The notes: a model not told the origin generated them from the letters alone. A DNA stretch of 64,000 nt from Sphingomonas prati (GCF_014643515.1 NZ_BMJP01000002.1:310001-374000); one strand, 5' to 3'. Counted from the first letter of the stretch, positions 19,455-29,495 are shown. Made by a program: numbers and translations.

Positions 19455-19898
19455 CTACAGTTCGCGCTCGATGATGTGGTTCTCCAAGTCGCCGACATCG
19501 TCCTCCGACACCGTCCAGCCGCGCACCGACACGCCCGCACGGTGCACCGCCTCACGGTCGCCCGAAATAAGGTAATGCCAGTCGTACAGCGGCGCCCCGT
19601 CGCGGATCAGCTTGTACGCGCAGGTCGACGGCAGCCAGTCGAGCTGGTCCAGTTTCGCCGGGGTCAGCCGGACACATTCCGGCACGAACGCGTGGCGCCG
19701 GCGATAATCGCTGCACTGCCCCGATCGGCGGTCGAGCAACCGGCAGGCGACGTTGGTCGGCAACACCTCGCCCGTCTCCTCGTCCTCCAGCTTGTGGATG
19801 CAGCATTTGCCGCAGCCGTCGCACAGCGATTCCCACTGCGTCCGGCTCATCTTGGTCAGCGGCACGGTTTCCCAGAACGGGCGCGGGGCGTCCGTCAT
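19455..19898 (-). CDS. YcgN-family cysteine-cluster protein (UPF0260)
   Basis: The 147-residue protein has the characteristic cluster CDGCGKCCIHKLEDEE (around residues 28-43), then a NVACRLLD block and PECVRLTP, as in the YkgJ/YcgN cysteine-cluster family, which probably binds iron-sulfur or zinc. It begins FWETVPLTKMSRTQWESLCD, typical for UPF0260. No signal peptide. It overlaps the SCO gene stop by four bases (19895-19898), suggesting translation coupling and a possible metal-related partnership, which is inference. Confidence 0.93.
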   Translation of the reverse strand: MTDAPRPFWETVPLTKMSRTQWESLCDGCGKCCIHKLEDEETGEVLPTNVACRLLDRRSGQCSDYRRRHAFVPECVRLTPAKLDQLDWLPSTCAYKLIRDGAPLYDWHYLISGDREAVHRAGVSVRGWTVSEDDVGDLENHIIEREL

Positions 19899-20488
19899 AC
19901 GACCCAGCGATCGAGATCGGCCGCCACCGCATCCGCACTCTCGTCCGCGCGCAGCAACGCGACCGGCTTCCCGTCCGGCGCGAACAGCATCGCCATCCGG
20001 CTATGGTTCATCAGATACGCGTCGGGCTTCGGCCCAGCCTCCTTGGAATAGATCACGGCATAGCGCTTCGCGACCGCTGCGATCTGCGCATCGGTGCCGG
20101 TCAGCCCGACCAGCGGCGCCCCGAACGCGCCGACGAACTGCTTCACCACCGTCGGCGTATCGCGCGCCGGATCGACCGAGACGAAGATCGGCTGCACCTT
20201 GGTAGCGCGCACCGGGTCCGCCTTCGCAAACGCCCGATACCCGGCCATCAGCCGCTGCACGTCGAGCGGGCAGACGTCCGGGCAATAGGTGTAGCCGAAA
20301 TACATGACGCGATATTTGCCGGCATAGCTGGCGTCGGTCACCGCGCGCCCGTCCTGATCGGTCAGCGCGAACGCCCCGCCGATCGCCGCGCCGGCCAGCG
20401 GCGCTTCCTCCACCGGCTTCGACCCGCATCCGCCCAGCACGAGGCAGAACGCCAGCACAGGGGCTGCAAGGAGGTGCGTGTTGTTCAT
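19895..20488 (-). CDS. SCO1/SenC-family copper-handling lipoprotein
   Basis: SCO proteins bind copper and help assemble the CuA site of cytochrome c oxidase or act as thiol reductants. The 197-residue protein starts with a lipoprotein signal, LVLGGC (lipid-modified Cys21), and has the copper motif C69-x3-C73 in YCPDVCP plus the distal histidine H162 in LMNHSRMA. ATG 20488 is chosen because it begins the signal peptide; one five residues upstream is possible. It heads a minus-strand operon with YcgN and the exported protein, and is divergent from the ankyrin gene across 67 bases. Confidence 0.93.
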   Translation of the reverse strand: MNNTHLLAAPVLAFCLVLGGCGSKPVEEAPLAGAAIGGAFALTDQDGRAVTDASYAGKYRVMYFGYTYCPDVCPLDVQRLMAGYRAFAKADPVRATKVQPIFVSVDPARDTPTVVKQFVGAFGAPLVGLTGTDAQIAAVAKRYAVIYSKEAGPKPDAYLMNHSRMAMLFAPDGKPVALLRADESADAVAADLDRWVV

Positions 20489-20555
20489 GGCGGGGCCAGC
20501 CATGCTTTGATAAGGCCGTCGGAGCAAGGGTTTGGGCATCACAGGGGACTTGGGG

Positions 20556-21179
20556 ATGCGGATGACGGGTAACAAGCGAATGCTGGCAGTCTTGACCGCG
20601 GCCCTCTGCGCACTGACGACTGTCGCAACGCCGGCCACGGCGCAGTTCACCGACAGCTTCGCCTTCCTGAAGGCGGTGCGCGACCGCGACGGGCCCAAGG
20701 TCGCCGAGGCGGTCGAGCGGCCGGGTTCGCAGATGATCAACACCAAGGACTATACGACCGGCGAGGCCGCGCTCCATATCCTCGTCAAGCGGCGCGACAG
20801 CGGCTGGCTGGGCTACCTCCTGTCCAAGGGTGCCAGCGTCGACATCCGCGATCGGGAGGGGAACACCCCGCTGCTGCTCGCCGCCCAGATCGGTTATGTC
20901 GAGGGTGCGCGCGCGCTGCTGGCGGACGGCGCGGCGGTCGATGCGATCAACACGCGCGGCGAAACGCCGATCATCCTGGCGGTGCAGGCCCGCGATCCGG
21001 CGCTCACCCGCCTGCTGATCGCGCAAGGGGCCGATCCGACCCGCCCCGATCGCATCGCCGGCAAGACCGCGCGCGATTATGCCGCGCAGGACAGCCGCGG
21101 CACCGCTCTGCTCAAGATCCTCGACGAAGCGAAACCCGCCAAGGCCGCCAAGCCGGTCATGGGCCCCGTCCGCCGCTGA
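20556..21179 (+). CDS. Exported ankyrin-repeat protein
   Basis: ATG 20556 has AGGGGA seven bases upstream and begins a signal peptide of about 30 residues ending PATAQ. The mature part contains about four ankyrin repeats with the classic G-x-TPL-x-x-AA pattern, for instance REGNTPLLLAAQIGYVEGAR and RGETPIILAVQARDPAL. The protein is 207 residues with a lysine-rich C-terminal tail. Periplasmic ankyrin proteins (AnkB of Pseudomonas is the known case) support oxidative-stress enzymes, but no catalase gene is adjacent here. It is divergent from a SCO-type protein, which makes a metal or redox-related role conceivable. Confidence 0.88.
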   Translation: MRMTGNKRMLAVLTAALCALTTVATPATAQFTDSFAFLKAVRDRDGPKVAEAVERPGSQMINTKDYTTGEAALHILVKRRDSGWLGYLLSKGASVDIRDREGNTPLLLAAQIGYVEGARALLADGAAVDAINTRGETPIILAVQARDPALTRLLIAQGADPTRPDRIAGKTARDYAAQDSRGTALLKILDEAKPAKAAKPVMGPVRR

Positions 21180-21223
21180 CCCCGGCCGCCGTCGCCCTTT
21201 ATCCGTCCGGAAACGCCTGCCCC

Positions 21224-22225
21224 ATGATCACCGTCTTCGACGATCGCCAGTTCGGCCACCGCCCGGTCCATGAATTCTTCAACGGCGCGCTGGCCGCCCA
21301 CGCCGACACGCCCGCGCGCGCCACCGGCATCCTCCGTGCGATCGGCGACACGGTCGCGCCCACCGATCACGGCATGGCCCCGCTCGCCGCGGTCCACGAC
21401 CCGGCCTATCTGACGTTCCTGACCGAGGCGCACGACCGCTGGCTCGCCGCGGGTCGCACCGGCGATGCGATCGGCTATGCCTGGCCCGTCGTCGGCCGCC
21501 GCCCGCTCGACCTCACCCGCATCGACGCGCTGCTCGGCCGCTACACCGCCGATGCGGTCACGCCGATCGGGGCCGGCACCTGGGACGCGACCTACTGGGG
21601 CGCGCAGACTGCGCTCACCGCGCTCGACCATGTCCTGGCTGGCGACCGCAGCGCGTTCGCGCTCTGCCGCCCGCCCGGCCATCATGCGGGGCGCGACTAT
21701 GCCGGCGGCTACTGCTTCCTCAACAACGCCGCGATCATCGCGCAGGCCGCGGTCGGCGCCGGCCGCCGTGTCGCGATTCTCGACGTCGACTATCACCACG
21801 GCAACGGCACGCAGGACATCTTCTACGATCGCGGCGACGTGACGTTCGTGTCGATCCACGCCGATCCGCACACCGACTTCCCCTATTTCTGGGGTCATCC
21901 AGACGAACATGGCGCCGGCGACGGGCTCGGCGCGAACCACAACATCATCCTGCCGCGCGGCACCGGCTGGGCGGACTACGCTCCGGCGCTCGACCGGTCG
22001 CTCGACCTGATCGCAGCCAGCGGCGCAGACCTGCTCGTCCTGTCGTTCGGCGCCGATACCTACGAAGGCGACCCGATCTCCGGCTTCGCCCTAAAGACCG
22101 AAGATTTTGCCACAATGGCCCACCGCATCGCCGCTACCGGCCTCCCAACCGTCATCGTGATGGAGGGCGGCTACGCGGTCGACGCACTCGGCTCGAACGT
22201 GGCGACGCTGCTCTCCGGTTTTTAA
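21224..22225 (+). CDS. Histone deacetylase-fold amidohydrolase (acetylpolyamine amidohydrolase-like)
   Basis: The 333-residue enzyme has the arginase/deacetylase-fold active site: tandem histidines RPPGHHAG (H153/H154), zinc ligands D189 and H191 in DVDYHHGNG, and D278 in SFGADTYEGDP. Its N-terminus (VFDDRQFGHRPVHEFFNG) matches bacterial acetylpolyamine amidohydrolases more than class I HDACs, so hydrolysis of N-acetylputrescine-like substrates is the best guess. It is cytoplasmic. It overlaps the convergent DUF1294 gene by four bases. There is no polyamine operon around it. Confidence 0.9.
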   Translation: MITVFDDRQFGHRPVHEFFNGALAAHADTPARATGILRAIGDTVAPTDHGMAPLAAVHDPAYLTFLTEAHDRWLAAGRTGDAIGYAWPVVGRRPLDLTRIDALLGRYTADAVTPIGAGTWDATYWGAQTALTALDHVLAGDRSAFALCRPPGHHAGRDYAGGYCFLNNAAIIAQAAVGAGRRVAILDVDYHHGNGTQDIFYDRGDVTFVSIHADPHTDFPYFWGHPDEHGAGDGLGANHNIILPRGTGWADYAPALDRSLDLIAASGADLLVLSFGADTYEGDPISGFALKTEDFATMAHRIAATGLPTVIVMEGGYAVDALGSNVATLLSGF

Positions 22226-22551
22226 CCCCCCAAAAGCAGCGCGAACAGCACGACGGACTTGACCGCAATCGCCTGCAACACGGCAATCCGTTCCAACCGG
22301 CTGGAGAAAGGCTGCTTCAGCGTCTTGTGCCGGAACAGCCGGCGGGCGGCGAACGCCGCCGGGGTCCCGCCGATCGCTGCCAGCATCAGCAAGCGTCGCT
22401 CCGACACCCGCTTTGCCCCCGCCAAGGCTGATCGCTTATCGTGCCGGAAAAGCAGCAGAGTTGCACCGTTCACTACCAGCAACAGCAGCGCGAAAACCCG
22501 GACAGGCACGCCGGACAGCAGCCCGACGAGCCCCGCCATCGTCCCCGTCAC
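22222..22551 (-). CDS. DUF1294 small membrane protein
   Basis: The 109-residue protein has two hydrophobic segments (about 10-33 and 85-107) and the DUF1294 core [32 protein letters not shown] and [10 protein letters not shown]. The family occurs as stand-alone membrane proteins or fused to cold-shock domains; function unknown. Its ATG overlaps the etfA stop by four bases, so it is probably expressed from the etfBA transcript. Confidence 0.9.
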   Translation of the reverse strand: MTGTMAGLVGLLSGVPVRVFALLLLVVNGATLLLFRHDKRSALAGAKRVSERRLLMLAAIGGTPAAFAARRLFRHKTLKQPFSSRLERIAVLQAIAVKSVVLFALLLGG

Positions 22552-23477
22552 AGCTTCGCGGTCAGCTCCGGCACCACCGTGAACAGGTCACCGACCAGCC
22601 CGATATCGGCCACCTGGAAGATCGGCGCGTCCGCGTCCTTGTTGATTGCGACGATGACCTTCGAGTCTTTCATGCCCGCCAGATGCTGGATCGCGCCGGA
22701 AATCCCGACCGCGACATACACTTCCGGCGCCACGATCTTGCCCGTCTGCCCGACCTGGTAGTCGTTCGGCGCATAGCCCGCATCGACCGCGGCGCGCGAT
22801 GCGCCCACGCCCGCGCCCAGCTTGTCGGCCAGCGGATCGATCAGCTCGTGGAACTTGTCCTCCGAACCCAGCGCCCGTCCGCCCGACACGATGATCTTGG
22901 CCGACGTCAGCTCCGGCCGATCCGACGACGCGATCTCCGATCCGACGAAGCTCGACAGACCCTGGTCGCCGCCGGCCGAAACCGCCTCGACCACGCCCGC
23001 GCCGCCGCTTGCCGCCGCCTTGGCGAACGCGGTGCCGCGCACCGTCACGACCAGCTTGGCGTCCGACGACTGCACGGTCGCGATCGCGTTGCCGGCATAG
23101 ATCGGCCGCGTGAACACGCCGTCGCCCTCGACGGACAGAATGTCGCTGATCTGCGACACGTCCAGCAGGGCCGCCACGCGCGGCGCGATGTTCTTGCCGT
23201 TGGTCGTCGACGGCGCCACGAACGCATCGTGGTGACCCATCAGCTCGACCACCAGCGGCGCGACATTCTCGGCCAGCGCATGCGCATAAGCCGCGTCGTC
23301 CGCGACATGCACCTTGCCCACGCCGGCGATCTGCGCCGCGGCCTGCGCCACCGCATCGACGCCCTGACCCGCGACCAGCAGGTGGACCTCGCCCATTTCG
23401 CCGGCGGCGGTCACCGCCGACAACGTCGCGTCCTTTACGGCCGCGCCATCATGTTCGACCCAGACGAGCGTCTTCAT
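22548..23477 (-). CDS. etfA: Electron transfer flavoprotein, alpha subunit
   Basis: EtfA, with EtfB, accepts electrons from acyl-CoA dehydrogenases and passes them to ETF:ubiquinone oxidoreductase. The 309-residue protein has an N-terminal adenine-nucleotide-like fold and the C-terminal FAD-binding block [20 protein letters not shown] followed by QHLAGMKDS and [12 protein letters not shown]. Its ATG overlaps the etfB stop by four bases. Together with the 3-hydroxyacyl-CoA dehydrogenase at 25868 this places fatty-acid or hydroxybutyrate oxidation genes close together. Confidence 0.97.
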   Translation of the reverse strand: MKTLVWVEHDGAAVKDATLSAVTAAGEMGEVHLLVAGQGVDAVAQAAAQIAGVGKVHVADDAAYAHALAENVAPLVVELMGHHDAFVAPSTTNGKNIAPRVAALLDVSQISDILSVEGDGVFTRPIYAGNAIATVQSSDAKLVVTVRGTAFAKAAASGGAGVVEAVSAGGDQGLSSFVGSEIASSDRPELTSAKIIVSGGRALGSEDKFHELIDPLADKLGAGVGASRAAVDAGYAPNDYQVGQTGKIVAPEVYVAVGISGAIQHLAGMKDSKVIVAINKDADAPIFQVADIGLVGDLFTVVPELTAKL

Positions 23478-24223
23478 GCCGCCACTCCCATATCCTTGAG
23501 CTTCGCCACCAGCGTATCGACGTCAGGCACCGTGATGCCCGCGACGCGCTTCGCCGGTTCGACCACCTTCGACGTCGTCAGCCGCGGCGTGGTGTTGACG
23601 CCGTAATCGGCCGGCGCCTTGGTCGCCATCGGCTTCGACTTCGCCTTCATGATGTTCGGCAGCGACGCATAACGCGGCTCGTTCAGGCGGAGGTCGGTCG
23701 TCACGATCGCCGGCGTCTTCAGGTTCACCGTCTCGGCGCCGCCATCCACTTCGCGCGTCACGGTCACGGTATCACCCGCGACCTCGACCTTCGACGCGAA
23801 CGTGCCCTGGCCCCAGCCGAGCAGCGCCGCCAGCATCTGGCCGGTCTGGTTGCTGTCGTCGTCGATCGCCTGCTTGCCCAGGATGACCAGCCCGGGCTGC
23901 TCCTCGTCCACGATCGCCTTCAGGATCTTGGCGACCGCCAGCGGCTCGACCACATCCTCGGTCAGCACCAGGATCGCGCGGTCCGCACCCATGGCGAGCG
24001 CGGTGCGCAGCGTCTCCTGGCATTTCTGCACGCCGATCGACACGGCCACGATCTCGGTCGCCGCGCCCTTTTCGCGCAGCCGGATCGCTTCTTCGACCGC
24101 GATCTCGTCGAACGGGTTCATGCTCATCTTGACGTTGGCCAGGTCGACGCCCGTCCCGTCCGCCTTAACCCGCGGCTTCACATTATAATCGATCACCCGC
24201 TTCACGGGCACCAGGATCTTCAT
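23474..24223 (-). CDS. etfB: Electron transfer flavoprotein, beta subunit
   Basis: EtfB carries AMP and recognises dehydrogenase partners. From ATG 24223, preceded by GGAGG in mRNA sense, it is 249 residues: [34 protein letters not shown] and the [20 protein letters not shown]-binding region are classic. The recognition loop [18 protein letters not shown] is present. It is the first gene of the etfB-etfA-DUF1294 unit, with a family A palindrome upstream between it and sucC. Confidence 0.97.
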   Translation of the reverse strand: MKILVPVKRVIDYNVKPRVKADGTGVDLANVKMSMNPFDEIAVEEAIRLREKGAATEIVAVSIGVQKCQETLRTALAMGADRAILVLTEDVVEPLAVAKILKAIVDEEQPGLVILGKQAIDDDSNQTGQMLAALLGWGQGTFASKVEVAGDTVTVTREVDGGAETVNLKTPAIVTTDLRLNEPRYASLPNIMKAKSKPMATKAPADYGVNTTPRLTTSKVVEPAKRVAGITVPDVDTLVAKLKDMGVAA

Positions 24224-24362
24224 GGCGCTATCCTCCGACATGACGCTGTGGCGGAGACTCAAACGCCCCGCGCGATTGATCGGCCCATAGCAGGCGCTTT
24301 ACGTAAACGTAAAGGGGGCGGACCAGGTCAAAACGCCCCACGCTTCTATCGCCGTTACAGTT

Positions 24363-24428
24363 GTGCCCCGGCGCAGACCGGGGCCTGGATAAAACGACTC
24401 CACCCAGGCCCCGCCTCCGCCGGGGCAC
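24363..24428. repeat. Family A palindrome, copy 2
   Basis: Arms GTGCCCCGGCGCAGACCGGG (24363 on) and its near reverse complement ending CCGCCGGGGCAC (24428) flank a loop. It lies between the sucC stop and the etfB start, both on the minus strand. It can act as the sucC transcript end. Confidence 0.9.
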
Positions 24429-24464
24429 ATATGACGTCCGGGGCAAACAAGTCCCCCAGACGGA

Positions 24465-25664
24465 TCAGGCCGCCTGCTTGACCTGCGCCACGATCTTCTT
24501 CGCGGCGTCGCCCAGGTCGTCGGCGCTGACGATCGGCAGGCCGCTGTTGGCCAGGATGTCCTTGCCCTGCTGCACGTTGGTGCCCTCGAGCCGCACGACC
24601 AGCGGCACCGACAGGTTCACTTCCTTCGCCGCCGCGACGATGCCGTCGGCGATGATGTCGCAGCGCATGATGCCGCCGAAGATGTTGACCAGGATGCCTT
24701 CGACCGCCGGATCGGACAGGATCAGCTTGAACGCCGCCGTCACCTTCTCTTTCGATGCGCCGCCGCCGACGTCGAGGAAGTTCGCCGGGAACGCCCCGTT
24801 CAGCTTGATGATGTCCATCGTCGCCATGGCCAGGCCCGCGCCGTTCACCATGCAGCCGATGTTACCGTCGAGCTTGATGTAGGCCAGGTCGTACTTCGAG
24901 GCTTCGATCTCGGCCGGATCCTCCTCGGACTCGTCGCGCAGCGCGAAGATGTCCTTGTGGCGGTACAGCGCGTTGCCGTCGAACGACACCTTGGCGTCGA
25001 GCACCAGCAGCGCGCCGTCCGTGGTCTCGACCAGCGGGTTCACTTCGAGCATTTCCATGTCGGACGCGATGAACGCCTCGTACAGCTGGCCCGAAACCTT
25101 GATCGCCTGCTTGTAGAGATCACCCTTCAGGCCCAGCGCGAATGCCACGGCGCGGCCGTGATGCGGCTGGAAACCCTCGACCGGGTCGATGATGATGCTG
25201 TGGATCAGCTCGGGCGTGTCGTGTGCGACCGCTTCGATGTCCATCCCGCCTTCGGTCGACACGACGACGGCGATCCGCCCGGTCGCGCGATCGACCAGCA
25301 TCGACAGGTAATATTCCTTCGCGATGTCGGCACCGTCGGTGATGTACAGTCGGTTGACCTGCTTGCCCGCATCGCCCGTCTGGATCGTGACCAGCGTGTT
25401 GCCCAGCATATCCGTCGCGTTCTGGCGCACGTCGTCGATCGTCTTGGACAGCCGCACGCCGCCCTTCGCATCGGGGCCGAGTTCCTTGAACTTGCCCTTG
25501 CCGCGGCCGCCCGCGTGGATCTGCGACTTCACGACATAGAGCGGTCCGGGCAGGCGTTCGGCGGCGGCGACGGCTTCGTCGACGGTCATCGCGGCATAGC
25601 CGGCCGGGATCGCGACACCGAACTTGGCGAGCAGTTCCTTGGCCTGATATTCGTGGATGTTCAT
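24465..25664 (-). CDS. sucC: Succinate--CoA ligase (ADP-forming), beta subunit
   Basis: SucC with SucD interconverts succinyl-CoA and succinate in the TCA cycle. The 399-residue protein begins [20 protein letters not shown], has an ATP-grasp fold, [30 protein letters not shown] and the C-terminal [19 protein letters not shown] and [13 protein letters not shown] regions. The partner sucD is not beside it, as is usual in sphingomonads as I recall, where sucD goes with the 2-oxoglutarate dehydrogenase genes. It is divergent from the 3-hydroxyacyl-CoA dehydrogenase across about 200 bases. Confidence 0.97.
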   Translation of the reverse strand: MNIHEYQAKELLAKFGVAIPAGYAAMTVDEAVAAAERLPGPLYVVKSQIHAGGRGKGKFKELGPDAKGGVRLSKTIDDVRQNATDMLGNTLVTIQTGDAGKQVNRLYITDGADIAKEYYLSMLVDRATGRIAVVVSTEGGMDIEAVAHDTPELIHSIIIDPVEGFQPHHGRAVAFALGLKGDLYKQAIKVSGQLYEAFIASDMEMLEVNPLVETTDGALLVLDAKVSFDGNALYRHKDIFALRDESEEDPAEIEASKYDLAYIKLDGNIGCMVNGAGLAMATMDIIKLNGAFPANFLDVGGGASKEKVTAAFKLILSDPAVEGILVNIFGGIMRCDIIADGIVAAAKEVNLSVPLVVRLEGTNVQQGKDILANSGLPIVSADDLGDAAKKIVAQVKQAA

Positions 25665-25867
25665 GGGATCGCGTCCTCTGGGTCCAGCGGAAAGTTGGCG
25701 CGGCTAAAGCATAACGGGGCAAGGATTGCCACCCCGCCACGCCCGAATCGCTGCACTGCGGCACCATAGCGGGCCCGGCCGCGCGCGCCATGACCCTAGC
25801 GAGCCGCCGCGCGAGCCGGTAGGGCGAGTGCAAAGCCCGGTCAGGGCGTTCAGCGTGAGGATGATCC

Positions 25868-26737
25868 ATGGAAACGATCGGCGTAATCGGCGCGGGCCAG
25901 ATGGGGGCCGGCATCGCGCAGGTCTCGGCACAGGCGGGCTACCGCGTTCTGTTGTCGGACGTCTCGATGGCGGCCGCCACCAAGGGCCGCGACGGCATCG
26001 CCCGCGCGCTTGATCGGCTCGTGACGAAGGAAAAACTGACCTCCGACGCCGCGCAGGCCGCGGTCGCGCTGATCGAACCGGTGGCCGACGTCGCCGCCAT
26101 GGCCGACGCCGCGCTGGTGATCGAGGCGGCGACCGAGCGCGAGGACATCAAGCGCAAGATCTTTGCCGATGTCGGTGCGGTGCTGGGGTCCGACGCGATC
26201 CTGGCGACCAACACCTCGTCGATCCCGATCACGCGGCTGGCACAGGCGGCGCCCGATCCGGCACGCTTCATGGGCGTTCATTTCTTCAACCCGGTGCCGG
26301 TGATGCGCCCGATCGAACTGATTCGCGGCCTCGCCACCGCCGACTCCACCGTCGCGCGGGTGGAGGCCTATGCCGAAGCGCTCGGCAAGACCGTCGTCCA
26401 CGCCAACGACGCGCCCGGTTTCATCGTCAACCGCGTCCTGCTGCCGTTCATCAACGAGGCCTGCTTCGCGCTGGGTGAGGGCGTCGCCACGATCGCCGAC
26501 ATCGACGCAGCGGTCAGCCTGGGCCTCAACCACCCGATGGGCCCCTTCACGCTCGCCGACTTCATCGGCCTCGACACCTGCCTCAACATCTGCCGCGTCC
26601 TGCACGACGGCACCGGCGACCCCAAATTCCGCCCCGCACCCCTGTTGGTCAAATATGTCGAAGCCGGCTGGCTCGGCCGCAAAACCGGTCGCGGCTTCTA
26701 CGACTATTCAGGCGAAACCCCCGTCCCCACCCGCTAA
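25868..26737 (+). CDS. 3-hydroxybutyryl-CoA (3-hydroxyacyl-CoA) dehydrogenase
   Basis: The 289-residue enzyme oxidises 3-hydroxyacyl-CoA to 3-ketoacyl-CoA with NAD(P). It has GAGQMGAG (8-15), the HAD catalytic segment [17 protein letters not shown], the [11 protein letters not shown] linker and the C-terminal dimerisation domain [20 protein letters not shown]. It is a single-domain short form like Hbd/PaaH rather than the multifunctional FadB. The neighbouring etfAB and sucC suggest acyl-CoA oxidation. Stem-loop at 26746 follows its stop. Confidence 0.95.
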   Translation: METIGVIGAGQMGAGIAQVSAQAGYRVLLSDVSMAAATKGRDGIARALDRLVTKEKLTSDAAQAAVALIEPVADVAAMADAALVIEAATEREDIKRKIFADVGAVLGSDAILATNTSSIPITRLAQAAPDPARFMGVHFFNPVPVMRPIELIRGLATADSTVARVEAYAEALGKTVVHANDAPGFIVNRVLLPFINEACFALGEGVATIADIDAAVSLGLNHPMGPFTLADFIGLDTCLNICRVLHDGTGDPKFRPAPLLVKYVEAGWLGRKTGRGFYDYSGETPVPTR

Positions 26738-26742
26738 CCAAA

Positions 26743-26770
26743 AAGCCCTCTCCCCCACGGGGAGAGGGTT
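26743..26770 (-). terminator. Terminator for DUF2218 gene / family E hairpin
   Basis: CCCTCTCCCCCACGGGGAGAGG is a perfect hairpin (26746-26768). On the minus strand it is followed by GCTTTTTGG, giving a T-run that ends transcription coming from 26834. For the plus-strand dehydrogenase it provides the stem without a T-run. Confidence 0.75.
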
Positions 26771-26833
26771 GGGAGAGGGGGAGTGGCTCGAGAAGACCAA
26801 GCAGCAGGTAGAACCGCGAGATTCGCGAAACGC

Positions 26834-27127
26834 CTACCCCTCGACCCGCCAGTCATAAACCAACCCACCCTCGCGAAACGCGAACCGGTCGAGATGCTCC
26901 GCGACCACCGCCTGCACCCGCTCGACCTGCTCCGCCTCCGCCACGCTCGCGCGCAGCACCAGCGCATCAGCCTCAGCCACCAAGGTCAAAGGCCCCGCCG
27001 GCAAGCCGACCTCACCCGCCTCGGGCGTAAAGCTCACCGCGAACCGGTGGCTCCAGTGCTTGCACAATTGCTGCAGATAGCGACTCGCGTTCGGCGTCGC
27101 GACGCGCGCGGTGGTGATGACGGCCAT
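26834..27127 (-). CDS. DUF2218-domain protein
   Basis: The 97-residue protein from ATG 27127 (MAVITTARVATPNASRYLQQ) is preceded by AAGGAG and matches the DUF2218 family: YLQQLCKHWSHRF near the N-terminus and FAFREGGLVYDWR at the end. Family members are small cytosolic proteins, often near iron/siderophore genes, with no proven activity. No siderophore genes are in this window. The gene runs toward the terminator at 26743-26770. Confidence 0.88.
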   Translation of the reverse strand: MAVITTARVATPNASRYLQQLCKHWSHRFAVSFTPEAGEVGLPAGPLTLVAEADALVLRASVAEAEQVERVQAVVAEHLDRFAFREGGLVYDWRVEG

Positions 27128-27206
27128 GACGGCTCCTTCAACTGTTCCCCTGCCGCCGACGACGTGGCGCGCCACAACCGCCGCATCAAGACCGCAGCCG
27201 AACGGT

Positions 27207-27338
27207 TCAGCCCGTTACGAGCGTCCGATGAAGGAAGGACCGCGCCCGCCGCGACACGCCGGCCGCCAGCGCCGCCATCGTCAGCCCGAGCAACGGCACG
27301 ATCCACAGCAGCGACAAGATCAGAAGAACGGTTCGCAT
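27207..27338 (-). CDS. Possible 43-residue single-pass membrane peptide
   Basis: ATG 27338 has GGGAGG six bases upstream and opens a 43-codon frame to 27207. The peptide MRTVLLILSLLWIVPLLGLT and the rest to GVSRR form one strongly hydrophobic helix (about residues 3-28) followed by a basic tail RRARSFLHRTLVTG. The shape resembles small regulatory membrane peptides. It lies between nupC and the DUF2218 gene on the same strand. No homologue is recognised; the coding call rests on the ribosome site and composition. Confidence 0.5.
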   Translation of the reverse strand: MRTVLLILSLLWIVPLLGLTMAALAAGVSRRARSFLHRTLVTG

Positions 27339-27403
27339 AGGCCACCTCCCGACTCCGCAAATACCCGCGGGCGGTGACAGATCGGTGACCCTACGGATTA
27401 CGA

Positions 27404-28681
27404 CTAGGGCGCCAGCAACAACCCAGCAAACGCCGCACTCATCAGGTTGGCGAGCGACCCGGCGACCAGCGCGCGCAGCCCCAGCTTCGCGATCATCGTC
27501 CGCTGGTTCGGCGCCAGGCTCCCGGTCACCGCCATCTGGATCGCGATCGAACTGAAATTGGCGAACCCGCACAGCGCAAACGTGACGATCGCCACCGTCC
27601 GCTGCGACAGCGCCGCCTGCTGCTCGCCCAGCGCGATATAGGCGACGAACTCGTTCAACACGATCTTCTGCCCGAACAGCCCGCCGGCGATCCCCGCCTC
27701 GCTCCACGGCACGCCCAGCAGGTACATGACCGGCGCGAACACATAGCCGAGCAGTCGCTGGAACGTCAGCGCCTCCACCCCGAACCACATGCCGACGCCG
27801 GTCAGCAACCCGTTGGCCAGCGCCACCAGCGCCACGAACGCCAGCACCATCGCGCCCACCGCCACGGCCAGCCGCACGCCGGTCTGCGCGCCCTGGCTGG
27901 CGGCCATAATGATGTTCGCCGGCCGCTCCTCGTCATGCGTCGCCTCGGCCATCGCGATCTGATGCTCCTCGCGCTGCGGATCGTTGGCGTCGCCCAGCGG
28001 CAACTCGCCCGCGGGCGGCGCGATCTCGTCGGGCATCATAATCTTGGCCATCAGGATCCCGCCCGGCGCCGCCATGAAACTGGCCGCCAGCAGATAGTCG
28101 ATCCGCACCCCCATTGATGCATAGGCCGCCAGGATCGTCCCCGCGACGCCCGCCATCCCGCTAACCATCACGGTGAACAGCTGCGGCGGCGTCAGCCCCG
28201 CCAGATACGGCCGGATCACCAGCGGCGATTCGCTCTGCCCGACGAAGATGTTCGCCGCCGCGCACAGCGACTCCACCTTCGACACGCCGATCACCTTCTC
28301 GATCGCCCCGCCGATCCAGCGCACCACGAATTGCATGACGCCCAGATAATAGAGGATCGACACCAGGCTGGCGAAGAAGATGATCACCGGCAGCGCGGAG
28401 ATCGCGAAGCTTCGCCCGCCGATCGCCGGGTTGGCAAGCGTCCCGAACAGGAATTCCGTGCCGCGCTGCGAATAGCCGAGCAGGTTGGCCACCGCGCCGG
28501 ACATCTGGCCCAGCACCACCTTGCCGATGCTCGAATACAGCACCAGCACCGCGATCCCGGCCTGCAACGCGAACGCCGCGCCCACCACGCGCAACCGGAT
28601 CGCCCGGCGGTTGGAGGACAGCAGGACCGCGATCGCCAGGATCACCGCGATGCCGGCAAGGCCGATCAGGAATTTCATCAT
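27404..28681 (-). CDS. Concentrative nucleoside transporter (NupC/CNT family)
   Basis: This 425-residue inner-membrane protein imports nucleosides with H+ or Na+. CNT signature segments are visible: [20 protein letters not shown] (QSE core), [19 protein letters not shown] (the MVSG region) and the C-terminal [13 protein letters not shown] and [17 protein letters not shown]. The number and spacing of hydrophobic helices match the CNT fold. The permeated nucleoside is unknown. Start is at [10 protein letters not shown]; the second Met is equally possible. Confidence 0.94.
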   Translation of the reverse strand: MMKFLIGLAGIAVILAIAVLLSSNRRAIRLRVVGAAFALQAGIAVLVLYSSIGKVVLGQMSGAVANLLGYSQRGTEFLFGTLANPAIGGRSFAISALPVIIFFASLVSILYYLGVMQFVVRWIGGAIEKVIGVSKVESLCAAANIFVGQSESPLVIRPYLAGLTPPQLFTVMVSGMAGVAGTILAAYASMGVRIDYLLAASFMAAPGGILMAKIMMPDEIAPPAGELPLGDANDPQREEHQIAMAEATHDEERPANIIMAASQGAQTGVRLAVAVGAMVLAFVALVALANGLLTGVGMWFGVEALTFQRLLGYVFAPVMYLLGVPWSEAGIAGGLFGQKIVLNEFVAYIALGEQQAALSQRTVAIVTFALCGFANFSSIAIQMAVTGSLAPNQRTMIAKLGLRALVAGSLANLMSAAFAGLLLAP

Positions 28682-28856
28682 GTCGGTCGGGGGCTTTCTC
28701 GGGCGGCCACGGGGTCGATCGCGGACGACGATACACGTCGTGTGAAGAACGAACAGCCTTTGGCGTGGTGGCGCGCCCTGTCAATCCAGGCGGTTGCAGG
28801 CGAGTTCCCACGCTCCGGGCTTCCGCCGGTCATGGAAACCGGTTAGCACCGCGGCG

Positions 28857-29495
28857 ATGACGATCCCGCCATCCGCCCCGTTTCCAAAGTCGCTGTTCGC
28901 CTTCTCCATCCTCTACGGCGGCATGACCTGCATCGCAGGCGTCCTGGGCGTGAAGCAGGTGGCACTCGGGCCGCTGGCGGTGGAGGCCGGCATCTTCGCC
29001 TTCCTGCTGCTGGTCGTGATCGGCAGTGCGATCGCCGAACTGCACGGCCGCGCCGCCGCCGACCGGATGGTGCGCTACGGCTTCGTGCCGCTCATCATGT
29101 CCGCGCTGCTGATCCAGCTCGTCCTGGCGCTGCCCACCGACCCCGGCATGTATCCGCCCGCGATCGACGCCTTCCCGATCGTCGTCGGACAGGGCGCGCG
29201 CATGATGATCGCCGGCCTCATCGCCTACGGCACGTCGCAGACGCTCAACGTCTACATTTTCTCGCGCCTGTCCGCGGGCGCCGGCAGCCTGCTGTGGCTC
29301 CGCGCGATGATCGCCAGCGCCGCGTCGCAGGTCATCGACACCCTCCTCTTCATCTCGATCTCGTTCCTTGGCGAACGCGACATCGGCGCGCTGCTCGCCG
29401 GGCAGATGCTGGCCAAGGTCGTGCTATCGATCGTGCTGGTCCCGCCGCTCATCTACCTCTTCGTGGCACTCGGCCGCCGGATGGACCGGGCGTAA
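28857..29495 (+). CDS. Queuosine precursor transporter (YhhQ/VUT family)
   Basis: The 212-residue polytopic protein has about six hydrophobic helices with the VUT-family blocks [40 protein letters not shown] and [21 protein letters not shown]. coli YhhQ salvages preQ0/preQ1 for queuosine synthesis. ATG 28857 starts the protein before TM1; an in-frame upstream ATG adds a non-hydrophobic stretch and is not preferred. I saw no obvious preQ1 riboswitch in the 175-base divergent space between nupC and this gene. Confidence 0.9.
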   Translation: MTIPPSAPFPKSLFAFSILYGGMTCIAGVLGVKQVALGPLAVEAGIFAFLLLVVIGSAIAELHGRAAADRMVRYGFVPLIMSALLIQLVLALPTDPGMYPPAIDAFPIVVGQGARMMIAGLIAYGTSQTLNVYIFSRLSAGAGSLLWLRAMIASAASQVIDTLLFISISFLGERDIGALLAGQMLAKVVLSIVLVPPLIYLFVALGRRMDRA

